In this document: one piece after another, positions 52,254 through 61,799 of the stretch
How the letters are laid out: each line of letters opens with the position of its first letter
How positions within the stretch are numbered: position 1 is the first letter of the stretch
Source: JBBRRP01 sp964609655
GTDB lineage: Bacteria > Myxococcota_A > Polyangia > Polyangiales > Polyangiaceae
Assembly (NCBI GenBank): GCA_964609655.1
Contig: CAZSUA010000004.1
Span: 1 to 64,000, forward strand
DNA length: 64,000 nt
Reading direction: 5' to 3'
Made by a program: the position numbers and the translations under genes
The notes under the pieces: model-generated
The model's input: only the letters and a program-made list of their open reading frames with translations
Told to the model about the DNA's origin: nothing
Databases searched by the model: none

Positions 52254-54002
52254 TCACTCGTAACGGATCCCATCCACCGGTGGCAAGCGACTCGCCGCCC
52301 GCGCTGGATACAAGGTCGCGAGCGTCGTGATCAGCATCGCGCTCGCCGCCACCAATACATAATCTAAGGGTTCAACTGAAATCGGAAGGCGATCCACGTA
52401 GTACACGTCAGGATCCAAACGCACTCCGAACCAAAGCAAAAACAACGCCGAGGCCAGGCCTGTTACCACGCCGAACACGGTGCCAACCCCACCAATCATC
52501 ATGCCTTCGGTCATGAAGATGCGCAAAATAGCGCCATCACTGGCGCCGAGTGCCTTCAAGATGGCGATCTCCTTGCTCTTCTCCGTGACCATCAAGAGCA
52601 GGGTGCACAAGATACAGAAGCTTGCCACGGTGATGGCGATCGACAAGATGATGAACGTCGCGATCTTTTCGAGCTTCAGCGCAGAAAAGAGATTCTTATT
52701 CATCTCCTTCCAATCGCGAACTAACAGGTCCCGCCCGCGCACGAGCTCGGCCAAACCCGCCGTCACGGGTGCGACCTCCTCGGCATTCTCGGCCTTGGCT
52801 TCCAGCGCGCTGATGTTTTGGCCCATGTCGAGGAAGCTTTGGGCGGTGTCCAGCAGCATGTAGGCGTGCGCGGCGTCGTATTCGTACATCCCGCTGTAAA
52901 AGATCGCAGCGATCCGGAAGCGGCGCGTTCTCGGCAACACACCCATCGGACCCAGATCGCCAATCGGAGAAACGAGCGTTATCTCGTCCCCAACATACAC
53001 GTGGAGCGTTTTGGCCAATTCCCGACCCACGATCAAACCCGGATCCGCCGCCTCAGCCTCCACCGTTTCACGAACATCGGGGTCCAAATCAGGCTCGTCG
53101 ACGAACGGATCCAGGCTCGGCCCTTTGAGATAGAGCTGCCCGCCAGGGCCAATTCCGATCGGTTCATTGGGCTCCAACTTGAGCAGCGCCGCAGGATTCT
53201 TCAGATACTCGAAGCGACCCACCTCGATGTTCTTCACGAGGTCGATCACATTCCCAATCGAATCAGGATCGATCCCACGCAGGAGAACGCCACCCGTGTT
53301 TGACGAACTGGAAGCCACGGCTTCACCGGTAACCACCGGAGTCACCGCACGCACGCCCGGCACGCGGGCTGCCTTCTCCAGGGTGCTACGCCAGTCGGAA
53401 AAGCCGCTCGACTCGCGAGCCTCGATCCGTACATGCGCATTATTGCCCAAGATTTTGCGTTTCAAATCGGCGCCAAAGCCACCCATGATCGAAACCACGG
53501 CGCATAAGGCGAACGAACTCACGCCAACGCCGATAATCGAGAGAAACGAAATCACCGTTAAGAATCCGCTCTTGCTGGCACGCATGTGCCGAGAAGCAAT
53601 GAACGGAATAAACCCTCGACCCTCCATGCGATCCAAGACGAGCGGGGCTGCCAAGGCCATGAACGAAACCACAAAGCCCGTCCCAGCAAGCGCACCCCCA
53701 ACTCGAATCACTTGATGCCAGATGTTAAAAAAGCTCCCGCGAGGCTCAGGCAACGTCAACGACCAGCTGCCAAGCGCTACAAAGCACACCAAGCACAGGC
53801 CCGTAATGCCCAATAAGATCCCGCGCTTTCGGCTCCGCCCCAGGCTTCGAAGGCCCATCACGATCCCAACAAGCACTAACAAACCCGCAGCGCCCGCGAC
53901 GGAAATGCGTCCGCCTTCACCGATCACAGACCAAAGGTGGTGAAGCTTTTCGGACGCGAGCTCGACGAAGCCGCTTGGTGGCCTAGGAAGCTTCGGGGCC
54001 AT
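52254..54002 (-). CDS. lolE: Lipoprotein-releasing permease LolC/LolE with N-terminal extension
   Basis: This 582-residue FtsX-family permease has its usual start motif (FIPFIASRHMRASKSGFLTV) only at about residue 131. The first 130 residues hold three extra TM segments (about 35-52, 61-80, 97-120). The rest has the large periplasmic domain and FtsX TM segments (ILSIAITVASFCILCTLLLM). ATG at 54002 overlaps the lysS stop by one base (TGATG). A single LolC/E gene suggests a homodimeric LolCE, as in other deltaproteobacteria. Confidence 0.85.
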   Translation of the reverse strand: MAPKLPRPPSGFVELASEKLHHLWSVIGEGGRISVAGAAGLLVLVGIVMGLRSLGRSRKRGILLGITGLCLVCFVALGSWSLTLPEPRGSFFNIWHQVIRVGGALAGTGFVVSFMALAAPLVLDRMEGRGFIPFIASRHMRASKSGFLTVISFLSIIGVGVSSFALCAVVSIMGGFGADLKRKILGNNAHVRIEARESSGFSDWRSTLEKAARVPGVRAVTPVVTGEAVASSSSNTGGVLLRGIDPDSIGNVIDLVKNIEVGRFEYLKNPAALLKLEPNEPIGIGPGGQLYLKGPSLDPFVDEPDLDPDVRETVEAEAADPGLIVGRELAKTLHVYVGDEITLVSPIGDLGPMGVLPRTRRFRIAAIFYSGMYEYDAAHAYMLLDTAQSFLDMGQNISALEAKAENAEEVAPVTAGLAELVRGRDLLVRDWKEMNKNLFSALKLEKIATFIILSIAITVASFCILCTLLLMVTEKSKEIAILKALGASDGAILRIFMTEGMMIGGVGTVFGVVTGLASALFLLWFGVRLDPDVYYVDRLPISVEPLDYVLVAASAMLITTLATLYPARAASRLPPVDGIRYE

Positions 54003-55708
54003 CAAGACTCCGGACGCAACAGCGGAAACGCAATCACGTCACGAATGGATGCCTGAGAAGTGAGCGCCATCACCAGTCGGTCGATGCCCATGCCGAAACC
54101 TGCAGCGGGGGGCATCCCGTGCTCGAGCGCCATGATGTAATCTTCGTCGTAATCCATGGTTTCTTCTGCGCCTTGGCTCTTTTTCTCGACTTGTTCGCGA
54201 AAGCGTTGGGCTTGATCCTCCGGATCGTTGAGCTCGCTAAAGGCATTGCACAGCTCACGACACTCAATGAAGAGCTCAAAACGATCAACGAGGGTGGCGT
54301 CAGTGTCTTTGCGGCGAGCCAGCGGGGAAACTTCCGCTGGATAATCTAAGATGAACACGGGCAGACTCTTATCCACGTGGGTCGAACGGAAATCCTGCGC
54401 AAGAAACGGCTCGGCCAGGTACTCGTACGCGACAAACGCGCGTTCTCCGTCTGAACCACAGCCGGCCAGCGCCAAGCCCAAATTCCGCCAATCTACTGCA
54501 CGCGCCCGCTCCGAGGTGGCCTTCAGCTTTTCTGCCAACGCCTTCAACAGCGACTGATCGGCACCCTTTTGCTGACGGCTCGGGGCCACACTCGCGAGCT
54601 CCACCAACACCGAGGAGGCTACCTCCGCTCGCTCTAAACCGCGCTCGACCGCTTCGCTCAACCGCACCCGAGCGAACGGCTCATCCAACGTGAACGCTCG
54701 TGCCGCTTTGAACACCGCATAATCAGAGCCCAACCCATGCTCGGCCATTCGCGTTTCGACGAACTGATCAACATGCCGGAACAGCTCTTCCGCCAGCTGG
54801 GTGAGCGTTTCACAGGTGGCATAGGCTTGATAAAATTCAAGCATCGTGAATTCGGGATTGTGGCGCGTGCTGATGCCTTCATTCCGATACGAGCGCCCGA
54901 TCTCATACACGCGCTCAAATCCACCAACCAGCAGGCGCTTTAGGTACAGCTCGGGAGCAATCCGTAGGAACAATTCTAGGTCGAGCGCGTTGTGGTGCGT
55001 CTCAAAAGGCCGCGCCACGGCGCCGCCCACAATTTGGTGCAGCGTGGGCGTTTCCACTTCGAGAAAGCTGCGACGGTCTAGGAAATCCCGAACGCCTTGC
55101 ACAATCAGCGAGCGCGCTTGAAAAACTGCGGCGACGCTCGGATTTGCGATCAAATCGACGTAGCGCCGACGGTATCGAATATCGACTGCCGTGAGTCCGT
55201 GCCACTTATCAGGCAAGGGCCTGAGGGCTTTGGTTAACACCCGAAGCTCCGTCACTAAGACCGTCAACTCACCGGTCTTCGTCACCATGACCGAGCCGCG
55301 CGCCTCAATGTGATCGGCTACATCCAGCGCATCCAGGGCTTCGAAATGTTCCCCCATCACATCTTTCTTGGCGAACAGCTGGAGGGTGCCGGTGCCATCC
55401 CGGAACTCCATGAAGACGGCTTTGCCAAATCCTCGGCGTGTCATCAAACGACCGAGCACATGGAAGCTGGCGTCCCCTGCGAGCTCGGCAACTTTGATCG
55501 GGTCGTAACGCAAGTCAGATGGCGGATCTAACAGCGCCGCTGCAAACTGTTCGCGGATGGCCTGAACCTGAGCGCGATCGGCCACGCTGACATCATTGGC
55601 AAACGGGTTCTTGCCCTGCTTGCGCAGACCAACGGCTTTGTCGCGCCGGATCTGAATCAACGCGTCTTCTCCGGATTCGTCTAGCTCTGTCATGGCAGTT
55701 TGAGCCAT
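54002..55708 (-). CDS. lysS: Lysyl-tRNA synthetase, class II
   Basis: This protein of about 568 residues has an N-terminal OB-fold anticodon-binding region (LGRLMTRRGFGKAVFMEFRD) and class II motifs: RFANPE-like motif 2 in EIGRSYRNEGISTRHNPEFT and motif 3 in FGMGIDRLVMALTSQASIRD. A region of about 75 residues between motifs 2 and 3 (around EVASSVLVELASVAPSRQQK) is longer than in E. coli LysS. It charges tRNA-Lys. ATG at 55708 or 55693 is likely. It heads the lysS-lolE-lolD operon. Confidence 0.9.
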   Translation of the reverse strand: MAQTAMTELDESGEDALIQIRRDKAVGLRKQGKNPFANDVSVADRAQVQAIREQFAAALLDPPSDLRYDPIKVAELAGDASFHVLGRLMTRRGFGKAVFMEFRDGTGTLQLFAKKDVMGEHFEALDALDVADHIEARGSVMVTKTGELTVLVTELRVLTKALRPLPDKWHGLTAVDIRYRRRYVDLIANPSVAAVFQARSLIVQGVRDFLDRRSFLEVETPTLHQIVGGAVARPFETHHNALDLELFLRIAPELYLKRLLVGGFERVYEIGRSYRNEGISTRHNPEFTMLEFYQAYATCETLTQLAEELFRHVDQFVETRMAEHGLGSDYAVFKAARAFTLDEPFARVRLSEAVERGLERAEVASSVLVELASVAPSRQQKGADQSLLKALAEKLKATSERARAVDWRNLGLALAGCGSDGERAFVAYEYLAEPFLAQDFRSTHVDKSLPVFILDYPAEVSPLARRKDTDATLVDRFELFIECRELCNAFSELNDPEDQAQRFREQVEKKSQGAEETMDYDEDYIMALEHGMPPAAGFGMGIDRLVMALTSQASIRDVIAFPLLRPES

Positions 55709-55805
55709 CGCGCATAGCCCGGCCCCCGCTAAAGATCTACCCAAACCACTCTCGCCGGCTTTGGCTTGGTCGGACCCAACGCGGCACGCCCACGCCTATC
55801 GCGCG

Positions 55806-56937
55806 CTAACTGCGCCGGCCTGAACCGACGCTCGCCAGCTTATCGGCATTCTGCATCAAGTACGCCTCGATAAAGCTATCGAGATCACCATCCATGACAC
55901 CACTGATGTCGCTACTTTGATGCTCCGTTCGCAGGTCTTTCACCAGCTGATACGGCTGCATCACATAGCTCCGGATCTGATGCCCCCAGGCGATATCGCC
56001 CTTGGCATCTTGGGCCTCCTGGCGTTCGGTGGTGCGCCTCAGCTCTTCTTTCTCATACAGCTTGGCTTTGAGCATTTTTAGAGCCATTCGCCGATTCTGG
56101 TGCTGGCTGCGCTCTGCGCGACAGACGACCATGATCCCCGAGGGCAAGTGCCGCATTCGCACGGCCGTCTCCACCTTGTTGACGTTCTGCCCTCCCTTAC
56201 CGCCTGCCCGCATGGTGGAGATCTCAAGATCGGTATCTTTCACCTCGATATCAATTTCATCTTCGATATCCGGGGCAACCTCGACGGCGACGAATGACGT
56301 ATGCCGTCGCGCGTTCGAATCAAACGGACTGATACGCACCAAGCGATGCACACCGATCTCAGCTTTGGTGTAGCCGTAAGCATTGGGCCCACGAACAATG
56401 AACGACGCGCCGTCGATACCAGCTTCGTCGCCCGCCTGAAAATCCACCATTTCCACGGCAAATCCACGCCGCTCACACCAACGCAGGTACATGCGAAGCA
56501 GCATTTCAGCCCAATCTTTAGCCTCCGTGCCACCGCTTCCGGGGTGGATACTCACGATGGCGTTCGCGTGATCGACGGGGCCGGAAAGCATGCGTGTTAG
56601 CTCGGCCTTGCGCACACGTTGGTCTAGCTCGTTGGCTTGGCCGGCGACTTCGGCTTGCATCGCTTCGTCGTTTTCCCCTGCTGCCATTTCGAGCAACTCT
56701 ACGGCGTCGTTGACGTCGCGCTCCAGGCTCTCAACCAGGGTGATCTTCTCGAGCATTGATGCCCGGCGCCGCATGGTGGCCTGAGCTTTTTCTTGATCGT
56801 CCCAAAACCCATCTTGGGCTGAAATAGAATCGAGCTCTTCAATGTCGCGCTTCAGCTGAGCGACGTCAAAGAGACCCCCTTAGCGCGGTAACGCGCTCTT
56901 GAAGGTCCGAAAGGGTGCCGCGCGTTTCTGCCAACAT
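55806..56937 (-). CDS. prfB: Peptide chain release factor 2 with programmed +1 frameshift
   Basis: The gene starts at ATG 56937 (GAAGG upstream) and reads 23 codons to an in-frame UGA at 56866-56868. Translation must slip +1 on CUU to continue 353 codons, giving about 376 residues. The downstream product has the SPF tripeptide (RISPFDSNARRHTSF) that reads UGA/UAA, and the catalytic GGQ in MRAGGKGGQNVNKVE. The slip site is preceded by AGGGGG at the correct distance. The gene is therefore intact and autoregulated by RF2 level. Confidence 0.95.
56865..56880 (-). promoter_or_regulatory. prfB: prfB programmed frameshift site
   Basis: On the minus strand the site reads AGGGGG TCT CTT TGA C: an internal anti-SD element three bases before CUU, then the UGA stop followed by C. 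This is the classic autoregulatory RF2 recoding signal. Confidence 0.97.
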
Positions 56938-57104
56938 GGTGCAGGCCTTCTAGCCGTCGGTCAGGGGCATTGCCAAGAAAAAGCGCAGAAGCGAGGAAAA
57001 ACGTCCCGCTAAACGCGCCTAACTGCTCAGATTCGCTGGCTTGCGCGCACCTTCCGACGGGCCGCGTGTTGAGCGCCTGGAAGGTTCCGTTACCCTTGCG
57101 GCTC

Positions 57105-58325
57105 ATGGATACCATCACTGAAAACGTGCGCGCCATGTACGAGGCGTATCCCTACCCTTCGCACGGCACCGCGAACATCCGCGCCGATCACGACGTGCGG
57201 CAACTGCTCAGCCATGTCGAACGCGGACGTCAGCAGGGAGGGCCACTCAAGGTTCTCGATGCGGGTTGTGGCCGCGGCGTTGGGCTGCTCGGGGCGGCAG
57301 CACTTCAGCCAGATATTCAATTCTTAGGCGCAGACTTGAATCGCGTTGCGCTGGAAGAAGCACGCGAGGAGGCCAAACGCCTGAAGCTTAGCAACGTCCA
57401 GTTTCAAGAAGTGGACTTGATGACGCTTGAAGGGCTGGTTGTGCCCGAAGGGGGATTTGATGTGATCCACTCTTCTGGCGTGCTGCACCACCTTTCAGAC
57501 CCGAGTGCAGGACTGCGACGCTTGCGCGAGATCCTCGCACCGCACGGTGTGATGGCGGTGATGCTTTACGGAAAAGTGAGCCGGCAGCCGCTCTACCGAT
57601 TGATCCACGCCTCCGAGATGCTGGCACCCCATTCACTTCCGATCGCTGAACGCATCGGACCCAGCCGACTGCTGGCGCGCGAGATGGCCAAGACTTGCTT
57701 ACTTGGCTCACCCTGGGCCGGGACCGCCGTCGTCAACGACGTGGAGTATGTGGACCGCGTCCTCAATGTGAACGAAACCAGCTACGATATCGAGTCGCTC
57801 TGGAAGCTACTTTCGGACACGAACCTCAAGTTCCTCCGCTTCAGCGAACCCGAGGAGTGGGCGCCGGAAGTCGCGCAAAGCGAGAAATTGCGAGAAGTGT
57901 TAGCTGCGCTGCCTGAGTATGAGCGTTACCGAATCATCGAGCAGATCGCCTATCGCCATTCGTTGCTCTTTTTGGTCAGCCATGAGTCGAACACGGCACG
58001 CGCTCCCCTCGAACTCAAACAGATCCAGAAGTCTCATTTTGCGTTGAATCCCGACACTTCGATTTCGATCACCACCCGCCATCCGCGTGGCCCACGCCGC
58101 GTTGAGCGCGTGGCGTTCAAAGTTCGGCAAGGCAACGAGATTGAGGTCACCGGCATCGCCGCAAGTATCGTGATGGTGCTGAGCGAACAATCGTTGCCAT
58201 TCACGGGCGCACAGATGCTGGAAGGCCTGTCAGGGCTCGGGATGGACGCTCAAGCGTCGCTTGAAGCCATCGCCGCTCTGGTGCAAGCCGAGCTCCTTTA
58301 CCGACCGCATCCCACGGAATGTTAG
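57105..58325 (+). CDS. SAM-dependent methyltransferase
   Basis: This 406-residue protein has class I methyltransferase motifs: YEAYPYPSHG near the start, VLDAGCGRGVGLLGAAALQP (motif I), FLGADLNRVALEEA and FDVIHSSGVLHHLSDP. Residues after about 260 form an additional domain of unknown role containing GPRRVERVAFKVRQGNEIEV. The YPYP start is typical of a family of methyltransferases that modify small molecules or peptides; no target is evident. The first 45 codons of the open frame are excluded because ATG at 57105 begins the domain. Confidence 0.8.
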   Translation: MDTITENVRAMYEAYPYPSHGTANIRADHDVRQLLSHVERGRQQGGPLKVLDAGCGRGVGLLGAAALQPDIQFLGADLNRVALEEAREEAKRLKLSNVQFQEVDLMTLEGLVVPEGGFDVIHSSGVLHHLSDPSAGLRRLREILAPHGVMAVMLYGKVSRQPLYRLIHASEMLAPHSLPIAERIGPSRLLAREMAKTCLLGSPWAGTAVVNDVEYVDRVLNVNETSYDIESLWKLLSDTNLKFLRFSEPEEWAPEVAQSEKLREVLAALPEYERYRIIEQIAYRHSLLFLVSHESNTARAPLELKQIQKSHFALNPDTSISITTRHPRGPRRVERVAFKVRQGNEIEVTGIAASIVMVLSEQSLPFTGAQMLEGLSGLGMDAQASLEAIAALVQAELLYRPHPTEC

Positions 58326-58372
58326 GCAGTCGCTACGCGCCGTCATTCAAGCTCAACTGGTGCATGACGCTG

Positions 58373-59209
58373 TCAGTCCAATTTCGCCCAATTCGCCGAG
58401 AACCAGCCGGCCGTGAGCGCATCCAAGCGAGCTTCCACTTCTAGCGCGGCGAGCGCGGCGAGCGCTTGGTCCTCCTCCGGAATTTCGGTGGCCGCACTTT
58501 TCATGCGTTGACGTCGCCATTCGAAAACAAGCTTGATGATCTGCTGCTCGAGCTCTTGCCGCTCTTGTTCTTTTTGGAGCCTTGTCTTCTCGATCGCTAA
58601 CTCTTCATCCGCGAAGACAAGCCGGGCCAGATGAAAGGTGGCCTGGCCTTCGAAAAGCAGGGCATTTTGGCCAGATTGGGTGTAACGGAACGGGTCCGTA
58701 TCAGTGGGTGTTAACCTGAGAGCTTGGTCCTGCGAGGTCTGCCCGCGAAAGCGCAGGTCGGGGAGCCAAGCGGAGGAACGCGAGCGTGAGCCCATGCCTT
58801 CTAGGCGTTCGTCACTTGCTGGATAGCCGAGTGCGTGCACGCCAGCGCGCACCGTCAACCGCGCTAAGCGGAGCAGCTTGCGTGAAGGCATCGAGGCGGG
58901 CTCGCTGGACCGTTGCGGAACGCTTTTGGTGCCTGGTGTTGCCTGTGTTGCTGCTATTGCCTGTGTTGGTGGCGCTGCCTGTGTTGGTGGCGCTGCCTGT
59001 GTTGGTGGCGCTGCCTGTTTTGCCGGTGCTCGCTCAAGCGGCACTTCGAGGAGTGCTAACGCCCGGTATTCGGTGTGTTCAGGACTTTTCTCTGCGCTAC
59101 CTCGGAGTGATAGGTCGAGTCCCCCCGCATGGGTCGTGACCGATTGAGCTACAGCTTCGCGAAGCGGCAGTAGGGTGAACAACACGGCAACCCCTAGGAT
59201 CTTCAACAT
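58373..59209 (-). CDS. Exported protein with APPTQ repeats and coiled-coil
   Basis: This 278-residue protein has signal peptide MLKILGVAVLFTLLPLREAV, a linker with tandem APPTQ units (15-bp DNA repeat around 58975-59010) and a C-terminal helical part rich in Glu/Gln/Arg (EKTRLQKEQERQELEQQII), which may form a coiled coil as in TolC-type or periplasmic adaptor helices. Function unknown. It lies downstream of the DUF4912-like gene with a 71-nt gap. Confidence 0.6.
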   Translation of the reverse strand: MLKILGVAVLFTLLPLREAVAQSVTTHAGGLDLSLRGSAEKSPEHTEYRALALLEVPLERAPAKQAAPPTQAAPPTQAAPPTQAIAATQATPGTKSVPQRSSEPASMPSRKLLRLARLTVRAGVHALGYPASDERLEGMGSRSRSSAWLPDLRFRGQTSQDQALRLTPTDTDPFRYTQSGQNALLFEGQATFHLARLVFADEELAIEKTRLQKEQERQELEQQIIKLVFEWRRQRMKSAATEIPEEDQALAALAALEVEARLDALTAGWFSANWAKLD

Positions 59210-59280
59210 GCCGCTCGCTTCGGCCAAACGAGCGCACAAGTTGCGTGAAAAGGGTGAGCGCTCAGGCTTGGGCGCCAACC

Positions 59281-60276
59281 TCAGACGTTGGCTTGGGCGC
59301 GGAGCACGTCAACGGCACGCTGCTGACCTGCCGCGAGCTCGTCCAGGCGCACAGCCGGGGGCGTAAATCGCGTGACGGGACGGCCTTCGCGCAGCGCCAG
59401 CGCGTCCAACTCAATCGCCACCACAATGGGCTTGAACAGGGCACCCGCTTGCCAGCCACACGCCACCCGCACGACAGCGTTCGGCTCAAAACCACGCGCG
59501 GCGCTTGAGCCGCTCACCCCCTCCAAAACGAGGTCCTGCGAGCTGCGAACGGGACGACCTTCGGACGGAGAAACACCCACCACCCGCGCTAGCAGACGGC
59601 CATCGGGCAAACGTGCACGCAGGCGACTGAGCGAAGCCTCCGAGAGCTCCCAATAGAGCTGGACCTGCCCTTCCCGAAACGCAAAAAAGGCTGCGTCCGT
59701 GTCGAATTCGACTCCGGGAATTTCCGCCGATTCTACCGCGTTCAGATTAACATCTTGAGTCGGAGCGGGGTCAGCGGCGGGCTCCCCTGCGGGTTCCACG
59801 CCTGGCTCGCCTGCGGGCTCCACGACTGGTTCCATGGGAGCCTTCGCCGTCTTGCGCTGGATCTCTTGGCGTAACTCGCGCGCCGCCTCATGATCGGGCT
59901 CGGCCCTCAGCACTTCATCCAGCATGGTGAGTGCGCGCGCGTAGTGGCGTTGAGTTGCGTAGATTTCTGCGAGGGTGACCGTGGCAACCGGCTTTCGCGT
60001 GACCGCTTTACCCTCTACCCACGCCTCACCGCGAATCACAGCGGCGGCGTCCGGCAAGTGCAGCCCTGCCTCGACGACGTTCGCTACCAAGTCACGTGCA
60101 ACCCCGAACCACCCTCTTAGGTTCTTTCGGGATTCATCACTCGGTGCCGAGAGGGCGAGGATTTCATCCGCGAGCTCAACCCGAGTCAGCAGCTCAGGCT
60201 TACTCACCCCAAGGACTCGCGCTTTAGCGATGATTTCTTCGCGAGAAAGCTGATCGAGTTCGAGCAACGTGACCAT
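59281..60276 (-). CDS. SAP/Rho-N-like plus TPR plus DUF4912-like protein
   Basis: This 331-residue protein begins with a helix-extension-helix segment (LDQLSREEIIAKARVLGVSK) similar to SAP/Rho N-terminal motifs. A TPR-like pair (ATQRHYARALTMLDEVLRAE) follows, then a linker with repeated EPAGEPGVEP. The C-terminal domain, with FREGQVQLYWELSEASLSRL and VVRVACGW, resembles DUF4912. The exact role is unknown; SAP plus DUF4912 suggests nucleic-acid or nucleoid association. ATG at 60276 is chosen over an upstream extension. Confidence 0.65.
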   Translation of the reverse strand: MVTLLELDQLSREEIIAKARVLGVSKPELLTRVELADEILALSAPSDESRKNLRGWFGVARDLVANVVEAGLHLPDAAAVIRGEAWVEGKAVTRKPVATVTLAEIYATQRHYARALTMLDEVLRAEPDHEAARELRQEIQRKTAKAPMEPVVEPAGEPGVEPAGEPAADPAPTQDVNLNAVESAEIPGVEFDTDAAFFAFREGQVQLYWELSEASLSRLRARLPDGRLLARVVGVSPSEGRPVRSSQDLVLEGVSGSSAARGFEPNAVVRVACGWQAGALFKPIVVAIELDALALREGRPVTRFTPPAVRLDELAAGQQRAVDVLRAQANV

Positions 60277-60352
60277 CGAGCGCCGCCGTTCGTAGCTCCA
60301 TTGCGCTGCCGAACACCAGAGGGAGCTAAAATCAGCCGAGATTTTGCCGGGC

Positions 60353-61306
60353 TCAGCGGGGCTGTGGCTGGGCCAGGAGTTCGCGCCCTGCCGCCAAATC
60401 CCGCCCAATCTGAGCCTTCAGCTCATCCACAGAGCCAAATTTGTGCTCATCGCGGAGCCGCTCGACCAGATGCAACCGCAGGCGTTCGCCGTACAGATCT
60501 TGGTGGAAATCAAAAATGTGAGCTTCCACGCTGAACCCCGCCCCCAACGTAGGGCGCTCGCCAATGTTGGCAACGCCGCCCCCGAGGCGCTTCGGCCCCA
60601 AAGCCGTGAGCTGATCGACCAGCACCGCGAACACGCCGTAACGAGGCAAGGCTTCAGAGACCTGCGCCAGATTAGCCGTTGGAAATCCGAGCGTGCGAGC
60701 TCGGCCCTGACCGTGCACCACTGAACCGGAGAGTGCATGCGGGCGGCCCAAAACAACCGTCACCTCCGTTAAGCTGCGAAGATCTAACGCCTGGCGTACC
60801 CGCGAGCTCGAGTAGGGCCCATTGGCGTCACCGATTAACGTCAGCGCTTCAGCCGAAAACCCAAGCGCTTCGCCCAGAGCCTTCAGATCTTTGAAGTGGC
60901 CGCTGCGCTGCTTTCCGAAGGCGAAATTCTCGCCCACCATCACGTGCCGCGCACCGAGCTTCTGAACCAACAGCTCGCGAGCAAATTCGCCCGGCGACTT
61001 TGCAGCCAACTCCAGTGTGAAGGGTTCGGCAACGATCGAAATGGCGCCTGAGACTTGGGCTATCAGCTCGGCCTTGAATTCAAGCGTCGTGAGCTGCGAG
61101 AGCTTCTTGTGCCCCAACACCTCCGCCGGATGCGGGTTGAAGGTGAGCACCACGGGAGCCAACTCGCGCGCTTCAGAAATTTCGAGTGCCCGGCGTAAAA
61201 CAGCGACGTGCCCCACGTGCACACCATCGAAATTGCCAATCACAACGACAGTTCCAGACTCAGGCGCTTGGAAAGCTTGGGCGTTGGGAAATAGCGAGAT
61301 CGGCAC
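60353..61306 (-). CDS. ribF: Bifunctional riboflavin kinase/FAD synthetase
   Basis: This 317-residue protein (GTG start) has the FAD synthetase nucleotidyltransferase domain (VVIGNFDGVHVGHVAVLRRA, LTFNPHPAEVL, SSSRVRQAL) and the C-terminal riboflavin kinase barrel (VVHGQGRARTLGFPTANL, ANIGERPTLGAG). It converts riboflavin to FMN and FAD. No FMN riboswitch is visible nearby. It is the last intact housekeeping gene before the decayed right end. Confidence 0.92.
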   Translation of the reverse strand: MPISLFPNAQAFQAPESGTVVVIGNFDGVHVGHVAVLRRALEISEARELAPVVLTFNPHPAEVLGHKKLSQLTTLEFKAELIAQVSGAISIVAEPFTLELAAKSPGEFARELLVQKLGARHVMVGENFAFGKQRSGHFKDLKALGEALGFSAEALTLIGDANGPYSSSRVRQALDLRSLTEVTVVLGRPHALSGSVVHGQGRARTLGFPTANLAQVSEALPRYGVFAVLVDQLTALGPKRLGGGVANIGERPTLGAGFSVEAHIFDFHQDLYGERLRLHLVERLRDEHKFGSVDELKAQIGRDLAAGRELLAQPQPR

Positions 61307-61345
61307 GCGGGCGGCTCATACACCAAGGCCGACGCCACGAGAATC

Positions 61346-61672
61346 GTGCTCCGGTGCAAAAAGCGACTAGGCACGCTCATCCCTGGGAGTTCGCACGAGT
61401 TGGCAGGAGTTCGCGTGGCACAGTCGCCGCGCGATCTAGTCCTGCGGGTTGCCGAGAGCGTTGACGCTGACCACGATACCGATGCGGAAGACTTCTGGGC
61501 AGCTGAGGCGGATCGTATAGAGGCTCTTGCCGCTGGAACGACCGATACCATCACCACTACCGAATCGTTAGCCAAAGCACGCACTCGACGTCCACGGCCC
61601 GTGGCCCCAAGGTACGCGCCATATGTTACTGCGCTCGTTCCCTTATTCGGCTGTGTAGGTTCTTTTTGGTGA
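61346..61672 (+). CDS. Addiction-module component-like remnant
   Basis: The frame (up to 108 residues, GTG at 61346) carries a middle part (PRDLVLRVAESVDADHDTDA then DFWAAEADRIEALAAGTTDT) that matches the pattern of TIGR02574-type addiction-module antitoxins (a helix, Trp-Ala-Ala-Glu, then Glu-Ala-Leu-x-x-Gly). The tail is low-complexity and Arg/Pro-rich. No ParE/RelE toxin gene follows, so it is probably an orphan or decaying antitoxin. Confidence 0.4.
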   Translation: MLRCKKRLGTLIPGSSHELAGVRVAQSPRDLVLRVAESVDADHDTDAEDFWAAEADRIEALAAGTTDTITTTESLAKARTRRPRPVAPRYAPYVTALVPLFGCVGSFW

Positions 61673-61799
61673 GCCGCAACTCCACTCACCACACAGCACC
61701 GGCACGACGGGTGGCGCGAAAATCCCGGGGCGGCTATGTCAGCCTTGATCTTCACGCTGAGCGTAGGAGTTTGTAGACGGCGCGGTTGCGGTCGTAGAG

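Noticed and set aside
58960..59015. Short direct repeats considered as a CRISPR-like array
   Set aside because: They are 15-bp in-frame units without spacers, encoding APPTQ.
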